Source: JBHIDJ01 sp046760105
GTDB taxonomy: Bacteria > Pseudomonadota > Gammaproteobacteria > Acidiferrobacterales > SPGG2
Assembly: GCA_046760105.1 (NCBI GenBank)
Contig: JBHIDJ010000011.1
Span: 1 to 49,542, forward strand
DNA length: 49,542 nt
Reading direction: 5' to 3'
Shown: positions 1-6,862 of the stretch, piece by piece
Layout of the letters: the number at the start of each line of letters is the position of its first letter
Numbering within the stretch: the first letter of the stretch is position 1
Position numbers and translations under genes: made by a program
The notes under the pieces: generated by a model
Databases searched by the model: none
The model's input: only the letters and a program-made list of their open reading frames with translations
What the model was told of the DNA's origin: nothing

Positions 1-2
1 TC

Positions 3-758
3 CTGCTCGCTGCCGAACAAGGCGTAAAAAACTACGGGCTGGAGCTTGGCCAGACGCTTCACCTGATCCAGGATGCAGCAGCCATTGGTGCCTGTGAGGA
101 GCTTTGTCAGGAGTATCTGCAGCGTGTCGGCTACAACGATGTCTTTACCCCCATCACGTCGCTACATTGGATGGGTGCGTGGCCGCAGGACGAGGCGCAA
201 GCCGCCACCTTAGTCTCCTATGGCGGCACGCTGGCCGCTATCGGTGGTGCGGTCAGCGTCACTACCAAGAGCACGCACGAGGCGATCGGCATCCCAACCC
301 CGCAGGCTAATGCCGAGGGGTTGCGTATGACGCGTATGGCGATCTATCTCGCCCGCAACATTCGACTCGATGCCATGGAAGAGTTCCAGCGCGAGAAGGT
401 GTTGATCGGGCGCGAGGTACGACCGGTAATCGATAAGATCCTTGAGATGGGCGATGGCGATGTCGCGGTCGGTACCGTGCGTGCGTTTGAAGCCGGGATC
501 ATGGACATCCCCTGGTCGCCGAACCGTCAGGTCAAAAGCCGGGTGCTCCCTGCCCGCGACGCCGATGGCTATTTACGCATCTTGGATCCCGCTTCGATGC
601 CTATCCCCAAAGATGTGCTCGAGTTCCACGAGGAGCGCTTGCGACTTCGGGCCGAACGAGACGGCAAGCCCTACGATCACGAGCTTGCGGTCACCAGTGT
701 GTACGAGATCTCTGAACCGCTTAACCACCTCGCCCCCTTCCCCTGGTCCAAGGACTGA
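3..758 (+). CDS. glmE: Methylaspartate (glutamate) mutase, epsilon subunit, 5'-truncated by window edge
   Basis: This is the C-terminal part (about 251 residues) of the epsilon subunit of adenosylcobalamin-dependent glutamate mutase, which interconverts L-glutamate and (2S,3S)-3-methylaspartate. The reading frame is open from base 3. Family-typical stretches seen are GYNDVF, THEAIGIPTPQANAEG, VGTVRAFEAGIMDIPW and LPARDADGYLRILDP, followed by the EFHEERL segment near the end. The family is about 480 residues, so roughly half is missing off the left edge. The S subunit and the reactivator MutL, usually adjacent, would be expected upstream. It sits directly left of the integron cassettes, and a diverged fragment of its 3' end recurs at 1744-1790. 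The family assignment is from recalled sequence conservation and is fairly secure. Confidence 0.85.
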   Translation: MLAAEQGVKNYGLELGQTLHLIQDAAAIGACEELCQEYLQRVGYNDVFTPITSLHWMGAWPQDEAQAATLVSYGGTLAAIGGAVSVTTKSTHEAIGIPTPQANAEGLRMTRMAIYLARNIRLDAMEEFQREKVLIGREVRPVIDKILEMGDGDVAVGTVRAFEAGIMDIPWSPNRQVKSRVLPARDADGYLRILDPASMPIPKDVLEFHEERLRLRAERDGKPYDHELAVTSVYEISEPLNHLAPFPWSKD

Positions 759-795
759 ATCCTTTCTTTACAGTTAAATAAGTGCACGACCGGCA

Positions 796-889
796 CGAGC
801 CATCCACAGGATTGGAAAGAGGTTTTTCCCGCAGACGCTACCTGCTGGTGGGGATATACTGCAATTGAGCCGTCTAATCATCGTTATGC
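796..889 (+). repeat. Right half of an attC-like site preceding cassette 1
   Basis: About 90 bases here are homologous to the right half of the long attC-like site at 4452-4546, with a 29-base identical core (853-881 and 4510-4538). Both end in a GTTATG core site, here GTTATGC at 883-889. The first cassette should begin at the T of 884, and its far end carries GCATAAC (1583-1589), the exact complement of GTTATGC, as expected for one excisable cassette. The matching left arm of a full attC is not seen downstream of the mutase stop codon, so this is either a half site or an attI-like junction. Confidence 0.6.
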
Positions 890-910
890 GCCATCGGTGT
901 AGCGTCGCCA

Positions 911-1570
911 GTGAGTAACTTTGATCGAGTGCCGGAAAGTATATGGGCGCTTAGTTGTACGGTTGACGGTGTGCGACGAAGACGCCTTCTTAAATCACCC
1001 GCATTTGAGCGTATCGTCGGGAGTCTGCTAAGCCGAATGCAAGTGGAACGTATTAGGCGCGAAAGAGCGCCCGAAGGTCAGGCGGGTCATCGAAGCGTGG
1101 TCGTACTTCGTGTTGAACCGGAGGCGCTTGATAGGTTCTTCAACTCAGCCTCCGGATATCGCGCTCAATATCTCGTACAGCCCGAGTTAGGTAACAAAGC
1201 CAATTGTATTGTCATAGGCAAACTCCTACCGAAGGTCTTGCGCGCTCTCGATCGGCGCTCGAAGCAAGCCGAGCGAGCATTCGTAGAATCGTCGCTTTCG
1301 CACCCTTGGTCCAAGGTATGGATACATCAAGGGCTCTGGTTGAGAAGAGCAAAGCGAGAACATCGAGTCCTCCTAGTGCAGGCTTGGCAAGCGGAGATCA
1401 CATCCAGGGACCACAGGCGTCGCAAATTGGCGCGCTGGGGCGCGCTAGCGCCGGCTCACGAGATTCATTTATTGGTAAAGGGCGGCTACCTTTGCCGCGG
1501 CGATGAATTGGACGTCGGTAAACCGCCGTCCATGCGCGCTCGAGAGCTGCATGAACTTGGTTTCACGTAG
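911..1570 (+). CDS. Hypothetical basic protein, integron cassette 1
   Basis: A 219-residue reading frame with a GTG start fills the cassette bounded by core sites at 883 and 1663. I do not recognise a family. The product is strongly basic, with Arg/Lys-rich stretches such as VRRRRLLK, RSKQAERAF and RDHRRRKLARW, has few hydrophobic segments and shows no signal peptide. Position, orientation and an attC starting only 12 bases after the stop are all typical of a cassette-borne gene. No clear Shine-Dalgarno sequence precedes the GTG, so the exact start is uncertain. Function unknown. Confidence 0.55.
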   Translation: MSNFDRVPESIWALSCTVDGVRRRRLLKSPAFERIVGSLLSRMQVERIRRERAPEGQAGHRSVVVLRVEPEALDRFFNSASGYRAQYLVQPELGNKANCIVIGKLLPKVLRALDRRSKQAERAFVESSLSHPWSKVWIHQGLWLRRAKREHRVLLVQAWQAEITSRDHRRRKLARWGALAPAHEIHLLVKGGYLCRGDELDVGKPPSMRARELHELGFT

Positions 1571-1582
1571 CTCCAGCGTGGC

Positions 1583-1669
1583 GCATAACAACCGGTTGCA
1601 GCGGACCGTGAGAGATAAAGTGCCTAAAATGAAACGTGGCCGTGCGGCCGCTGAACCGGCACGTTAGGC
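1583..1669 (+). repeat. attC site 1 (87 bp), end of cassette 1
   Basis: The site begins with GCATAAC and ends with GTTAGGC, matching the RYYYAAC and GTTRRRY core sites of integron attC elements. Inside are inverted arms CCGGTTGCAGCGG (from 1592) and CCGCTGAACCGG (1648-1659), which pair with one unpaired base, the usual signature of the folded attC recognised by IntI. The bases after the terminal G belong to the next cassette, whose own far end (GCGCCTAAC at 1906-1914) complements them. Confidence 0.85.
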
Positions 1670-1982
1670 GGCATGGGGTCGGAGCGAGGCGTTTACGAAG
1701 GAAGAATAAGAAGAATAAGGGGTCGGGAGTCTTTTCTTGGCGCGTCCTGGAGTTCCACGAGGAGCGGCTGCGCCCTCGGGCCGAACACGAAACGACATAA
1801 GGAGGTCAGCGATTCTAGGTTTCTCGTATATTCTGCCTTACTTGCTAGGCTAGTCTCTATGTTCTTCGCTCTCATTGGTGGACTAATAATTCGTAGTTAA
1901 TAATGGCGCCTAACAATTCGCTTGAGTTCGTTCGCTACGCTCAGTGGGACCGCACTAACCGCGCGGCCCTTCAGCACCACCG
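1664..1982 (+). other. Cassette 2: short cassette without a convincing gene, carries a mutase-gene remnant
   Basis: This 319-base cassette lies between attC 1 and attC 2. The only frame is a weak 75-residue one (1673-1900) with a hydrophobic C-terminus (LVSMFFALIGGLII), no recognisable family and no ribosome-binding site, so I do not call it as a gene. Bases 1744-1790 closely match the 3' part of the glutamate mutase E gene (616-662), including a 17-base identical run. They encode the same LEFHEERL peptide in a different frame from the 75-residue frame. The cassette therefore contains a fragment of a mutase gene rather than a cassette-specific gene. Confidence 0.55.
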
Positions 1983-1988
1983 TTGGGC
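1908..1988 (+). repeat. attC site 2 (81 bp), end of cassette 2
   Basis: Core sites GCCTAAC (1908-1914) and GTTGGGC (1982-1988) bracket an imperfectly self-complementary middle. The left core complements the TTAGGC that starts cassette 2 at 1664, as expected if the cassette circularises. The inner arms pair less well than in attC 1 and attC 5, so the site may be partly degenerate. Confidence 0.7.
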
Positions 1989-2022
1989 GACTTCTCATCG
2001 TTCTTAGATTCCCGAGATAGAT

Positions 2023-3360
2023 ATGACCACACAACCCCAAACCAAGTTTACTCAAAGCGGTGATGTCAGTATTGCCTATCAAGTGGTGGGTGATGGCCCG
2101 CGTGACCTTGTGGTTGTCCCTGGATTTGTATCGCATTTAGAGCAGGCGTGGGAGGATCCCTCATTCACTCGGTTTCTCCTGCAATTGGCATCCTTCTCAC
2201 GCCTTATCCTGTTCGATAAACGAGGAACGGGGCTCTCCGACCGGATAACGGGTATACCCACCCTAGAGCAACGCATGGATGACGTTCGGGCCGTTATGGA
2301 TGCGGCAGGTTCCCAGTGTGCCGCCCTGTTTGGCATCTCAGAGGGTGGTCCGATGAGTGTATTGTTCGCCGCCACCTATCCAGAGCGAGCTTCGGCCTTG
2401 GTCTTGTACGGAAGCATTGCCAGGGGCGCATGGGCTCCAGATTATCCTTGGGGGTCGAAGCCTGAAGATGAAGGAACGCAAGCATGGCTTGAGGGATGGC
2501 GAAAGGAATGGGGTGGCCCGTATGCCATCGAGCTTTGGGCCCCGTCCATGGCCGAGGATGAACGGTTTCGGCAATGGTGGGCCAAGTACTTGCGGCTGAG
2601 TGCGAGTCCATCTGCCGTTATCAATGTTTTTCGAATGAACATGGCCATAGATGTCAGAGCCATTTTGCCTACGATACATATCCCAACACTTGTCTTGCAT
2701 CGGGTAGGCGACCGACCAATAAATATTGAGCAAGGACGATACCTCGCTGAGCACATCTCTGGGGCAAAGTTCGTTGAATTGACTGGCGACGACCACTTGT
2801 GGTGGGTGGGCGATTCCGAAGCCATTGTCAATGCGATTCAGGAGTTCCTTACCGGAGAGCGACCAACCATAGAGCTTGACCGTGTACTGGCAACGGTACT
2901 TTTCACCGACATTGTAGACTCGACCAAACGCGCGGCGGAGATGGGTGACCGTCGGTGGCGAGATTTGTTAGACACTCACAATGCTCTGACGCATAAAGAA
3001 ATCAGTCGGTTTCGAGGACGGGCGGTCAGAAGCACGGGGGATGGCATTTTAGCGACCTTTGATGGGCCAGCCCGTGCCATCCGCTGTGCATTGGCGATCA
3101 GCGGCGAGGTACGACGATTGGGAATCGAAATCCGTGCAGGTCTGCACACCGGCGAGATTGACCTCATCAGAGAAGATGTGGGCGGCATTGCGGTGCATAT
3201 TGCTGCGCGCGTGTCGGCAAAAGCCGGTGCCAATGAAGTGTGGGTTTCACGCACCGTCAAAGATTTAGTTGCTGGTTCAGAGTTCGAGTTTAACGAGAGA
3301 GGAGTTTACAGCCTCAAAGGAATTCCAGGGGAGTGGCGCTTATTCACGGTTGAACAGTGA
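2023..3360 (+). CDS. Alpha/beta hydrolase fused to class III adenylate/guanylate cyclase domain, cassette 3
   Basis: The 445-residue protein has two domains. Residues about 15-280 are an alpha/beta hydrolase with nucleophile motif GISEG (Ser106), Asp near 230 (VGDRPI) and His258 (DDHLW). Residues about 288-445 are a class III nucleotide cyclase catalytic domain. The cyclase keeps both metal-binding aspartates (Asp296 in FTDIVDST, Asp340 in STGDGI) and the arginine of AARV. The usual transition-state asparagine of the VNxAAR motif is replaced by His392 (AVHIAARV). The layout matches the mycobacterial LipJ/Rv1900c type. It would make cAMP or cGMP in the cytoplasm, perhaps controlled by ligand binding to the hydrolase domain (inference). 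The start ATG at 2023 is 36 bases into the cassette, and attC 3 follows the stop. Confidence 0.85.
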   Translation: MTTQPQTKFTQSGDVSIAYQVVGDGPRDLVVVPGFVSHLEQAWEDPSFTRFLLQLASFSRLILFDKRGTGLSDRITGIPTLEQRMDDVRAVMDAAGSQCAALFGISEGGPMSVLFAATYPERASALVLYGSIARGAWAPDYPWGSKPEDEGTQAWLEGWRKEWGGPYAIELWAPSMAEDERFRQWWAKYLRLSASPSAVINVFRMNMAIDVRAILPTIHIPTLVLHRVGDRPINIEQGRYLAEHISGAKFVELTGDDHLWWVGDSEAIVNAIQEFLTGERPTIELDRVLATVLFTDIVDSTKRAAEMGDRRWRDLLDTHNALTHKEISRFRGRAVRSTGDGILATFDGPARAIRCALAISGEVRRLGIEIRAGLHTGEIDLIREDVGGIAVHIAARVSAKAGANEVWVSRTVKDLVAGSEFEFNERGVYSLKGIPGEWRLFTVEQ

Positions 3361-3378
3361 GGTTGTATGAAGGAGACC

Positions 3379-3455
3379 GCCCAACCGGTCGCTGCATCGA
3401 ACGCGCTGCGCTCGCCTGCGGCTCGCTGGCGGGCGGGTGACCTCCGACGTTAAGC
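3379..3455 (+). repeat. attC site 3 (77 bp), end of cassette 3
   Basis: Core sites GCCCAAC (3379-3385) and GTTAAGC (3449-3455) enclose partly complementary arms (CGGTCGCTGC and GGTGACCTCCG). GCCCAAC exactly complements the TTGGGC at the head of cassette 3, so cassette 3 runs 1983-3449. Confidence 0.8.
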
Positions 3456-3537
3456 GGCGCTCACGCGCAGGCAGTAACGCGCGTATCCGGCGCGCTTACA
3501 AAGGAATCTGACCCTGACATCTCTGCTATCCGTTGAT

Positions 3538-4395
3538 ATGCATCTTGCTATCGCATTCGCTCTGTTGAGCTTGTTATTCGCAGGCATAAACGATGTTGTC
3601 TTCAAGCGCTATTCACGCAAGGAGCGCTCAAGGGGCATGTACGTTTTTGGCATCGGTGTGGTATGGACTGTGCTTCAGGTCATTACTTTCAGAGCCCAAG
3701 GCATTCCATTCGCATTCGACCAGAATACGCTCCTTTTCGGATTAACGGCAGGAGTGTTCTTGACGATTTCTAATATCCTGTTGATCGAAAGTTTAACGCA
3801 TATCGAAGTTAGCCTCGGTTCAACGATTTACCGATTGAATACAATAGGTGTTGTGATCCTTTCTGTCTTTTTCTTAAGCGAACCGTTAGGTCTTCTGAAA
3901 TCATTAGGCATCGTCGCAGGTATCATCGGGGTATTGCTTCTTTATCAGAAACAAAGTGACTCTCACCATAATACTGTGTTTGTTGTTTTCTTTGCTGTTG
4001 CTATTGCTGCGTCATTATCTAGAGCAGCCTATGGCGTGAGTGCAAAGGCCGGGATATTGCAGAATGCAGACCCGAACACAATGCTGTTGTTGTTTTCCTC
4101 GAGCTGGATTGTAGGCGGCGCATGCTATGCCAAATTGCGCGAGAAACGCTTCCGGTTAACACGTAAGAAGGTCTTATACTCGCTGCTTTCTGGAATATTG
4201 GTATTTTTGATCGTCAACTTCTTAATGCTGGCAATAGAATACGGTGAAGCGAGTATTGTCATTCCCGTTGCCAATTTGAGTTTTGTCGTTGCCCTGTTTC
4301 TCTCGACAGCACTCAAAATGGAAGCGCTGACCGTAAGGAAACTATGCGCTGTAGGTTGCGCAGCGGCGTCGATTGCATTGTTATCACAAGCCTGA
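3538..4395 (+). CDS. EamA/DMT-superfamily membrane transporter, cassette 4
   Basis: This 285-residue protein is almost wholly hydrophobic with about ten predicted membrane helices arranged as two repeats of five, the layout of EamA-type drug/metabolite transporters. The first repeat runs from the N-terminal LAIAFALLSLLFAGINDVVFK to about residue 140 and the second from the VFVVFFAVAIAASLSRAAY region to the end. By eye the coding sequence is more AT-rich than the surrounding metabolic genes, fitting mobile-cassette origin. The substrate cannot be told. The leader between attC 3 and the ATG holds an AAAGGAA motif, but it lies too far upstream to serve the annotated start well. Confidence 0.75.
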   Translation: MHLAIAFALLSLLFAGINDVVFKRYSRKERSRGMYVFGIGVVWTVLQVITFRAQGIPFAFDQNTLLFGLTAGVFLTISNILLIESLTHIEVSLGSTIYRLNTIGVVILSVFFLSEPLGLLKSLGIVAGIIGVLLLYQKQSDSHHNTVFVVFFAVAIAASLSRAAYGVSAKAGILQNADPNTMLLLFSSSWIVGGACYAKLREKRFRLTRKKVLYSLLSGILVFLIVNFLMLAIEYGEASIVIPVANLSFVVALFLSTALKMEALTVRKLCAVGCAAASIALLSQA

Positions 4396-4546
4396 CAGAC
4401 AAGCCGAGTTGCAATTCTGCAGTCTATCTCCGGCGCTGCTATTTGCTAGCGCGAGCTATCCATTGGATTACAAAGGGGGTTTTACGTCAGGACACGGATT
4501 CCCGGCGGAGATATACTGCAATTGAGCCGTCTAATCATTGTTATGT
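4392..4546 (+). repeat. Long attC-like site 4 (about 155 bp), end of cassette 4
   Basis: An extended imperfect inverted repeat pairs 4411-4435 with 4503-4527 (core CTGCAGTCTATCTCC against GGAGATATACTGCA), and the element ends in the core site GTTATGT (4540-4546). The left core is degenerate (CCTGAC instead of RYYYAAC) and does not complement the TTAAGC head of cassette 4. Its right half is duplicated upstream of cassette 1. The length recalls the long attC sites of sedentary chromosomal integrons. Confidence 0.65.
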
Positions 4547-4559
4547 TGCGAAATAGACG

Positions 4560-4841
4560 ATGGAACAACTCAAGAGCGCGTTAGCTGAGTACATCTCGTC
4601 GCTTGGAGCAAGCGCCGCGAAGACACAGCGGGCGGAAGATCGTAGCAGGTACCAACAACATCTTGCGGCAGCCGCACTTATGTATGCCGCGTTAGAGAAA
4701 CACCGATCAATAGAGAAACTGAGAGAGCTAGTGGCTTCGGAGCGTCGTTCATATGGCTGGGATTACCTGGATGGCTCTGAAGGAAAAGCAGCGGAGGTCG
4801 CATTTAATGCGTTTGCTAAGCTTGTCGAAACCGCAACATAA
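4560..4841 (+). CDS. Small hypothetical protein, cassette 5
   Basis: A 93-residue, largely helical and charged protein that I cannot assign to a family. It starts with ATG 14 bases after the end of the GTTATGT core. Its stop codon TAA lies inside the attC core ACATAAC, a tight packing typical of integron cassette genes. The middle is Ala-rich (HLAAAALMYAALEK) and no membrane segment or metal-binding motif is seen. Function unknown. The cassette context is the main support that it is real. Confidence 0.65.
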   Translation: MEQLKSALAEYISSLGASAAKTQRAEDRSRYQQHLAAAALMYAALEKHRSIEKLRELVASERRSYGWDYLDGSEGKAAEVAFNAFAKLVETAT

Positions 4842-4921
4842 CAAACCTTTTGAGCCGACGCCTGGGACAGCGACCGTTTCCTGACGTCTCGCGGCGGCGC
4901 AGCTCAAAGGCAGCGTTAAGC
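4836..4921 (+). repeat. attC site 5 (86 bp), end of cassette 5
   Basis: Core sites ACATAAC (4836-4842) and GTTAAGC (4915-4921) bracket clear inverted arms: CCTTTTGAGCCGACGCC near the left and GGCGGCGCAGCTCAAAGG near the right. ACATAAC complements the GTTATGT that opens this cassette. Past the right core, bases 4922-4965 resemble the head of cassette 4, but the next gene is on the opposite strand, so any sixth cassette is truncated. Confidence 0.85.
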
Positions 4922-4981
4922 AGCGCTCGCGCCTGGGTGGTAACGCGCGCATCCGTTGCCAGTGTACGACTCAGTTCAATA

Positions 4982-6178
4982 TCACCCCTCCAGTCCCAAG
5001 ATGTCGATAAGATTATGGGAGAAGAAGCTGTTGCGCGTGTCTTCGTCGAACTCCGGATAGTTTTTCAAGTATCGTTGGACACCGCTGACGCCGCTTGAGT
5101 CCCAGTGTGGGTAGTCGCTCGTGTAGCCGAGATTGCGTCCCTCAAAGTACCCCATCGTTTCCTTCATCATGGGCTCGTCTTCCTCGAACGAGCATACACA
5201 CATTTGTTCCTTGAAGTACTCAGAGGGCAACTTTTTCAGGGTGATCTCGCCCTTTGGACGTCCTTCGATATGCTCGTCCATGCGACCAAGGATATAAGGT
5301 ACCCACGTCACGCCCGCCTCACACATCATCGCTCTCAGCTTGGGATGACGTTCAAGCACGCCATAGCCGATAATGGCGACAAGCGCAGTCGCCATCTCAA
5401 GCGGATGCGACACAACGTGTGCCATCCAGTAGACGTCGAACTTGTAGTCGGTGCTATAGGTGGCGTTATACGTTCCCGTGGCTTCATGGAAGAGCAGCGG
5501 CATTCTTAGCTCTTCCATCGTCGACCATACGGGATCCCACGCTTCGGTCCACCAACGCGCGTCCTGCATGACGTTCGGTCGCATCCACACCGCGCTAGCA
5601 CCCATCGACTTGCAGCGCTTGATCTCCTCGACCGCCCACTTAGGTACGATTGGGATCCCCGCACACCACAGGTGGCGGTCGGCGACCGCGAAATCCTTAC
5701 CCATCCAGTCGTTGTAGGCACGGACGAATGCATATTGCCTTTCCTTGTTGATGATGTCCGGAAGGAAAAGTCCAGCAGTCGGAATCCACACACCAATATC
5801 AACCCCCGTGATGTCCATATCGACGTCGCGATTTTCGCGAACGTGTTCGACTGCCTCGGCGTTGGTCATAGATTCGCCACGCGGGCGATAGTCTGCATTG
5901 CCCTCGGGACGGCCCATACCCCAGCCCTGAGGTTTCTGATACAGCCGGCCCTCTATCAGGAGTCGCGTGCCTCCATGCTCGTCCTCGACAATCCTGGGGG
6001 CGTCCGCTTTCCACTCAGGGTCAAGGTACTTGGTAAAAGCCTCGAGTGGCTCGATCGTGTGGCGGTCACCATCAATGACAAAATATTCCTGGCACAGCTG
6101 TTTCGTTGGCTGTCGGTAACGATCCGCCACCGCCTTGTAACGATCTTTCGGGGAAAGCTTTTTTGCCGGTTGCGCCAT
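4982..6178 (-). CDS. Amidohydrolase 2 (ACMSD-like) family metal-dependent hydrolase
   Basis: The 398-residue protein has the TIM-barrel amidohydrolase-2 pattern. Seen are an N-terminal D-x-H metal motif (IDGDRH, about residues 35-40), an internal FHEATG histidine (strand 5 region), and a C-terminal SDYPHWD aspartate that would be the catalytic metal ligand. Relatives decarboxylate or hydrolyse carboxylated ring and chain compounds, and the substrate here is unknown. The ATG is preceded by a strong GGAGG at good spacing. It stands alone on the minus strand, with its stop only about 60 bases from the last attC. A perfect 17-base palindrome lies about 40 bases upstream of the start. Confidence 0.75.
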   Translation of the reverse strand: MAQPAKKLSPKDRYKAVADRYRQPTKQLCQEYFVIDGDRHTIEPLEAFTKYLDPEWKADAPRIVEDEHGGTRLLIEGRLYQKPQGWGMGRPEGNADYRPRGESMTNAEAVEHVRENRDVDMDITGVDIGVWIPTAGLFLPDIINKERQYAFVRAYNDWMGKDFAVADRHLWCAGIPIVPKWAVEEIKRCKSMGASAVWMRPNVMQDARWWTEAWDPVWSTMEELRMPLLFHEATGTYNATYSTDYKFDVYWMAHVVSHPLEMATALVAIIGYGVLERHPKLRAMMCEAGVTWVPYILGRMDEHIEGRPKGEITLKKLPSEYFKEQMCVCSFEEDEPMMKETMGYFEGRNLGYTSDYPHWDSSGVSGVQRYLKNYPEFDEDTRNSFFSHNLIDILGLEG

Positions 6179-6214
6179 TTTTTTTACCTCCGGTACCCTA
6201 TTACATGTGGATCA

Positions 6215-6231
6215 ACCTCTAGATTAGAGGT
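6215..6231. promoter_or_regulatory. Perfect 17-bp palindrome upstream of the amidohydrolase gene
   Basis: ACCTCTA-GAT-TAGAGGT is a perfect inverted repeat with a three-base centre. It lies in the 200-base gap between the divergent amidohydrolase gene and the broken CRP-like gene, 37 bases before the amidohydrolase ATG. Size and position suit an operator for a dimeric regulator. The regulator is not identifiable in the window. Confidence 0.4.
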
Positions 6232-6379
6232 GAAGCGGAATCGAACGAGGTGTCGAGATGGATTAAAGTCTGAATTTATTCTTCCACCAAGCGCCTATGA
6301 ATTCTATCAAATACCTGACAAGAAGAACCAGGTCTGCCCGAACGTGAGGGCGGGCACAGGATGATGGATAACGAAAGGC

Positions 6380-6862
6380 ATGACGGTTCAAACCAGGGGG
6401 CACCTAGACGTATTGGGATCCATTCCGATCCAGTATCGCAACGCGATCTTACAGCAGTGCAGCAGATTGCGGGTTCGGAGAGGTGAGATCCTGTGGGCCC
6501 AGGGAGATCCGACCGAATACGTGGTATTTCTGGCAGAACGGATCCTCATGTCCACCTACCATAGTCCGAACGGAAAAACGGGCGTGACGCTGGTGGCGCT
6601 CACGCTTGAAACTCGGGGGACCTTCGAACGAGTATGCGGTATCCTTCTTGCTCTTTCAGAAACATTCGGGATAAATAGTGACGACGGTGTCCTGATAGAT
6701 TTGCATCTTACCCATGCGGATGTGGCCGCTATGGTAGGCGTGTCACGGTAATCCATGAATGCGACGCTGCATGATTTAGAGAAAAAAGGGTCAGTCAGTC
6801 TAAAACAACGAAAAATAACTATAACCGATGAAACAGAGTTGAAAACACTTGCATACAGATAG
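6380..6862 (+). pseudogene. CRP/FNR-family regulator remnant (internal deletion plus in-frame stop)
   Basis: The frame encodes the start of a cyclic-nucleotide-binding-type domain (GEILWAQGDPTEYVVFLAE) and a CRP-type winged helix (LTHADVAAMVGVSR), then meets TAA at 6749-6751. The same frame continues beyond with SMNATLHDLEKKG...LKQRKITI, the expected rest of the winged helix, to TAG at 6860. At the stop, relatives usually carry Glu (R-E-S-V), so a single GAA to TAA change explains it. Even with readthrough the product is only about 160 residues against the usual 220-230, and the missing part is the core of the sensor beta-roll. It lies immediately upstream of the molybdoenzyme operon and overlaps its first gene, so it was probably the operon's regulator. 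Confidence 0.75.

Noticed and set aside
1673..1900. A 75-residue frame in cassette 2
   Set aside because: It has no ribosome-binding site or family, and part of it is an out-of-frame piece of the mutase gene.
5672..6364. A 230-residue plus-strand frame opposite the amidohydrolase gene
   Set aside because: The minus-strand frame has family motifs and a strong ribosome-binding site; the plus-strand product has none.
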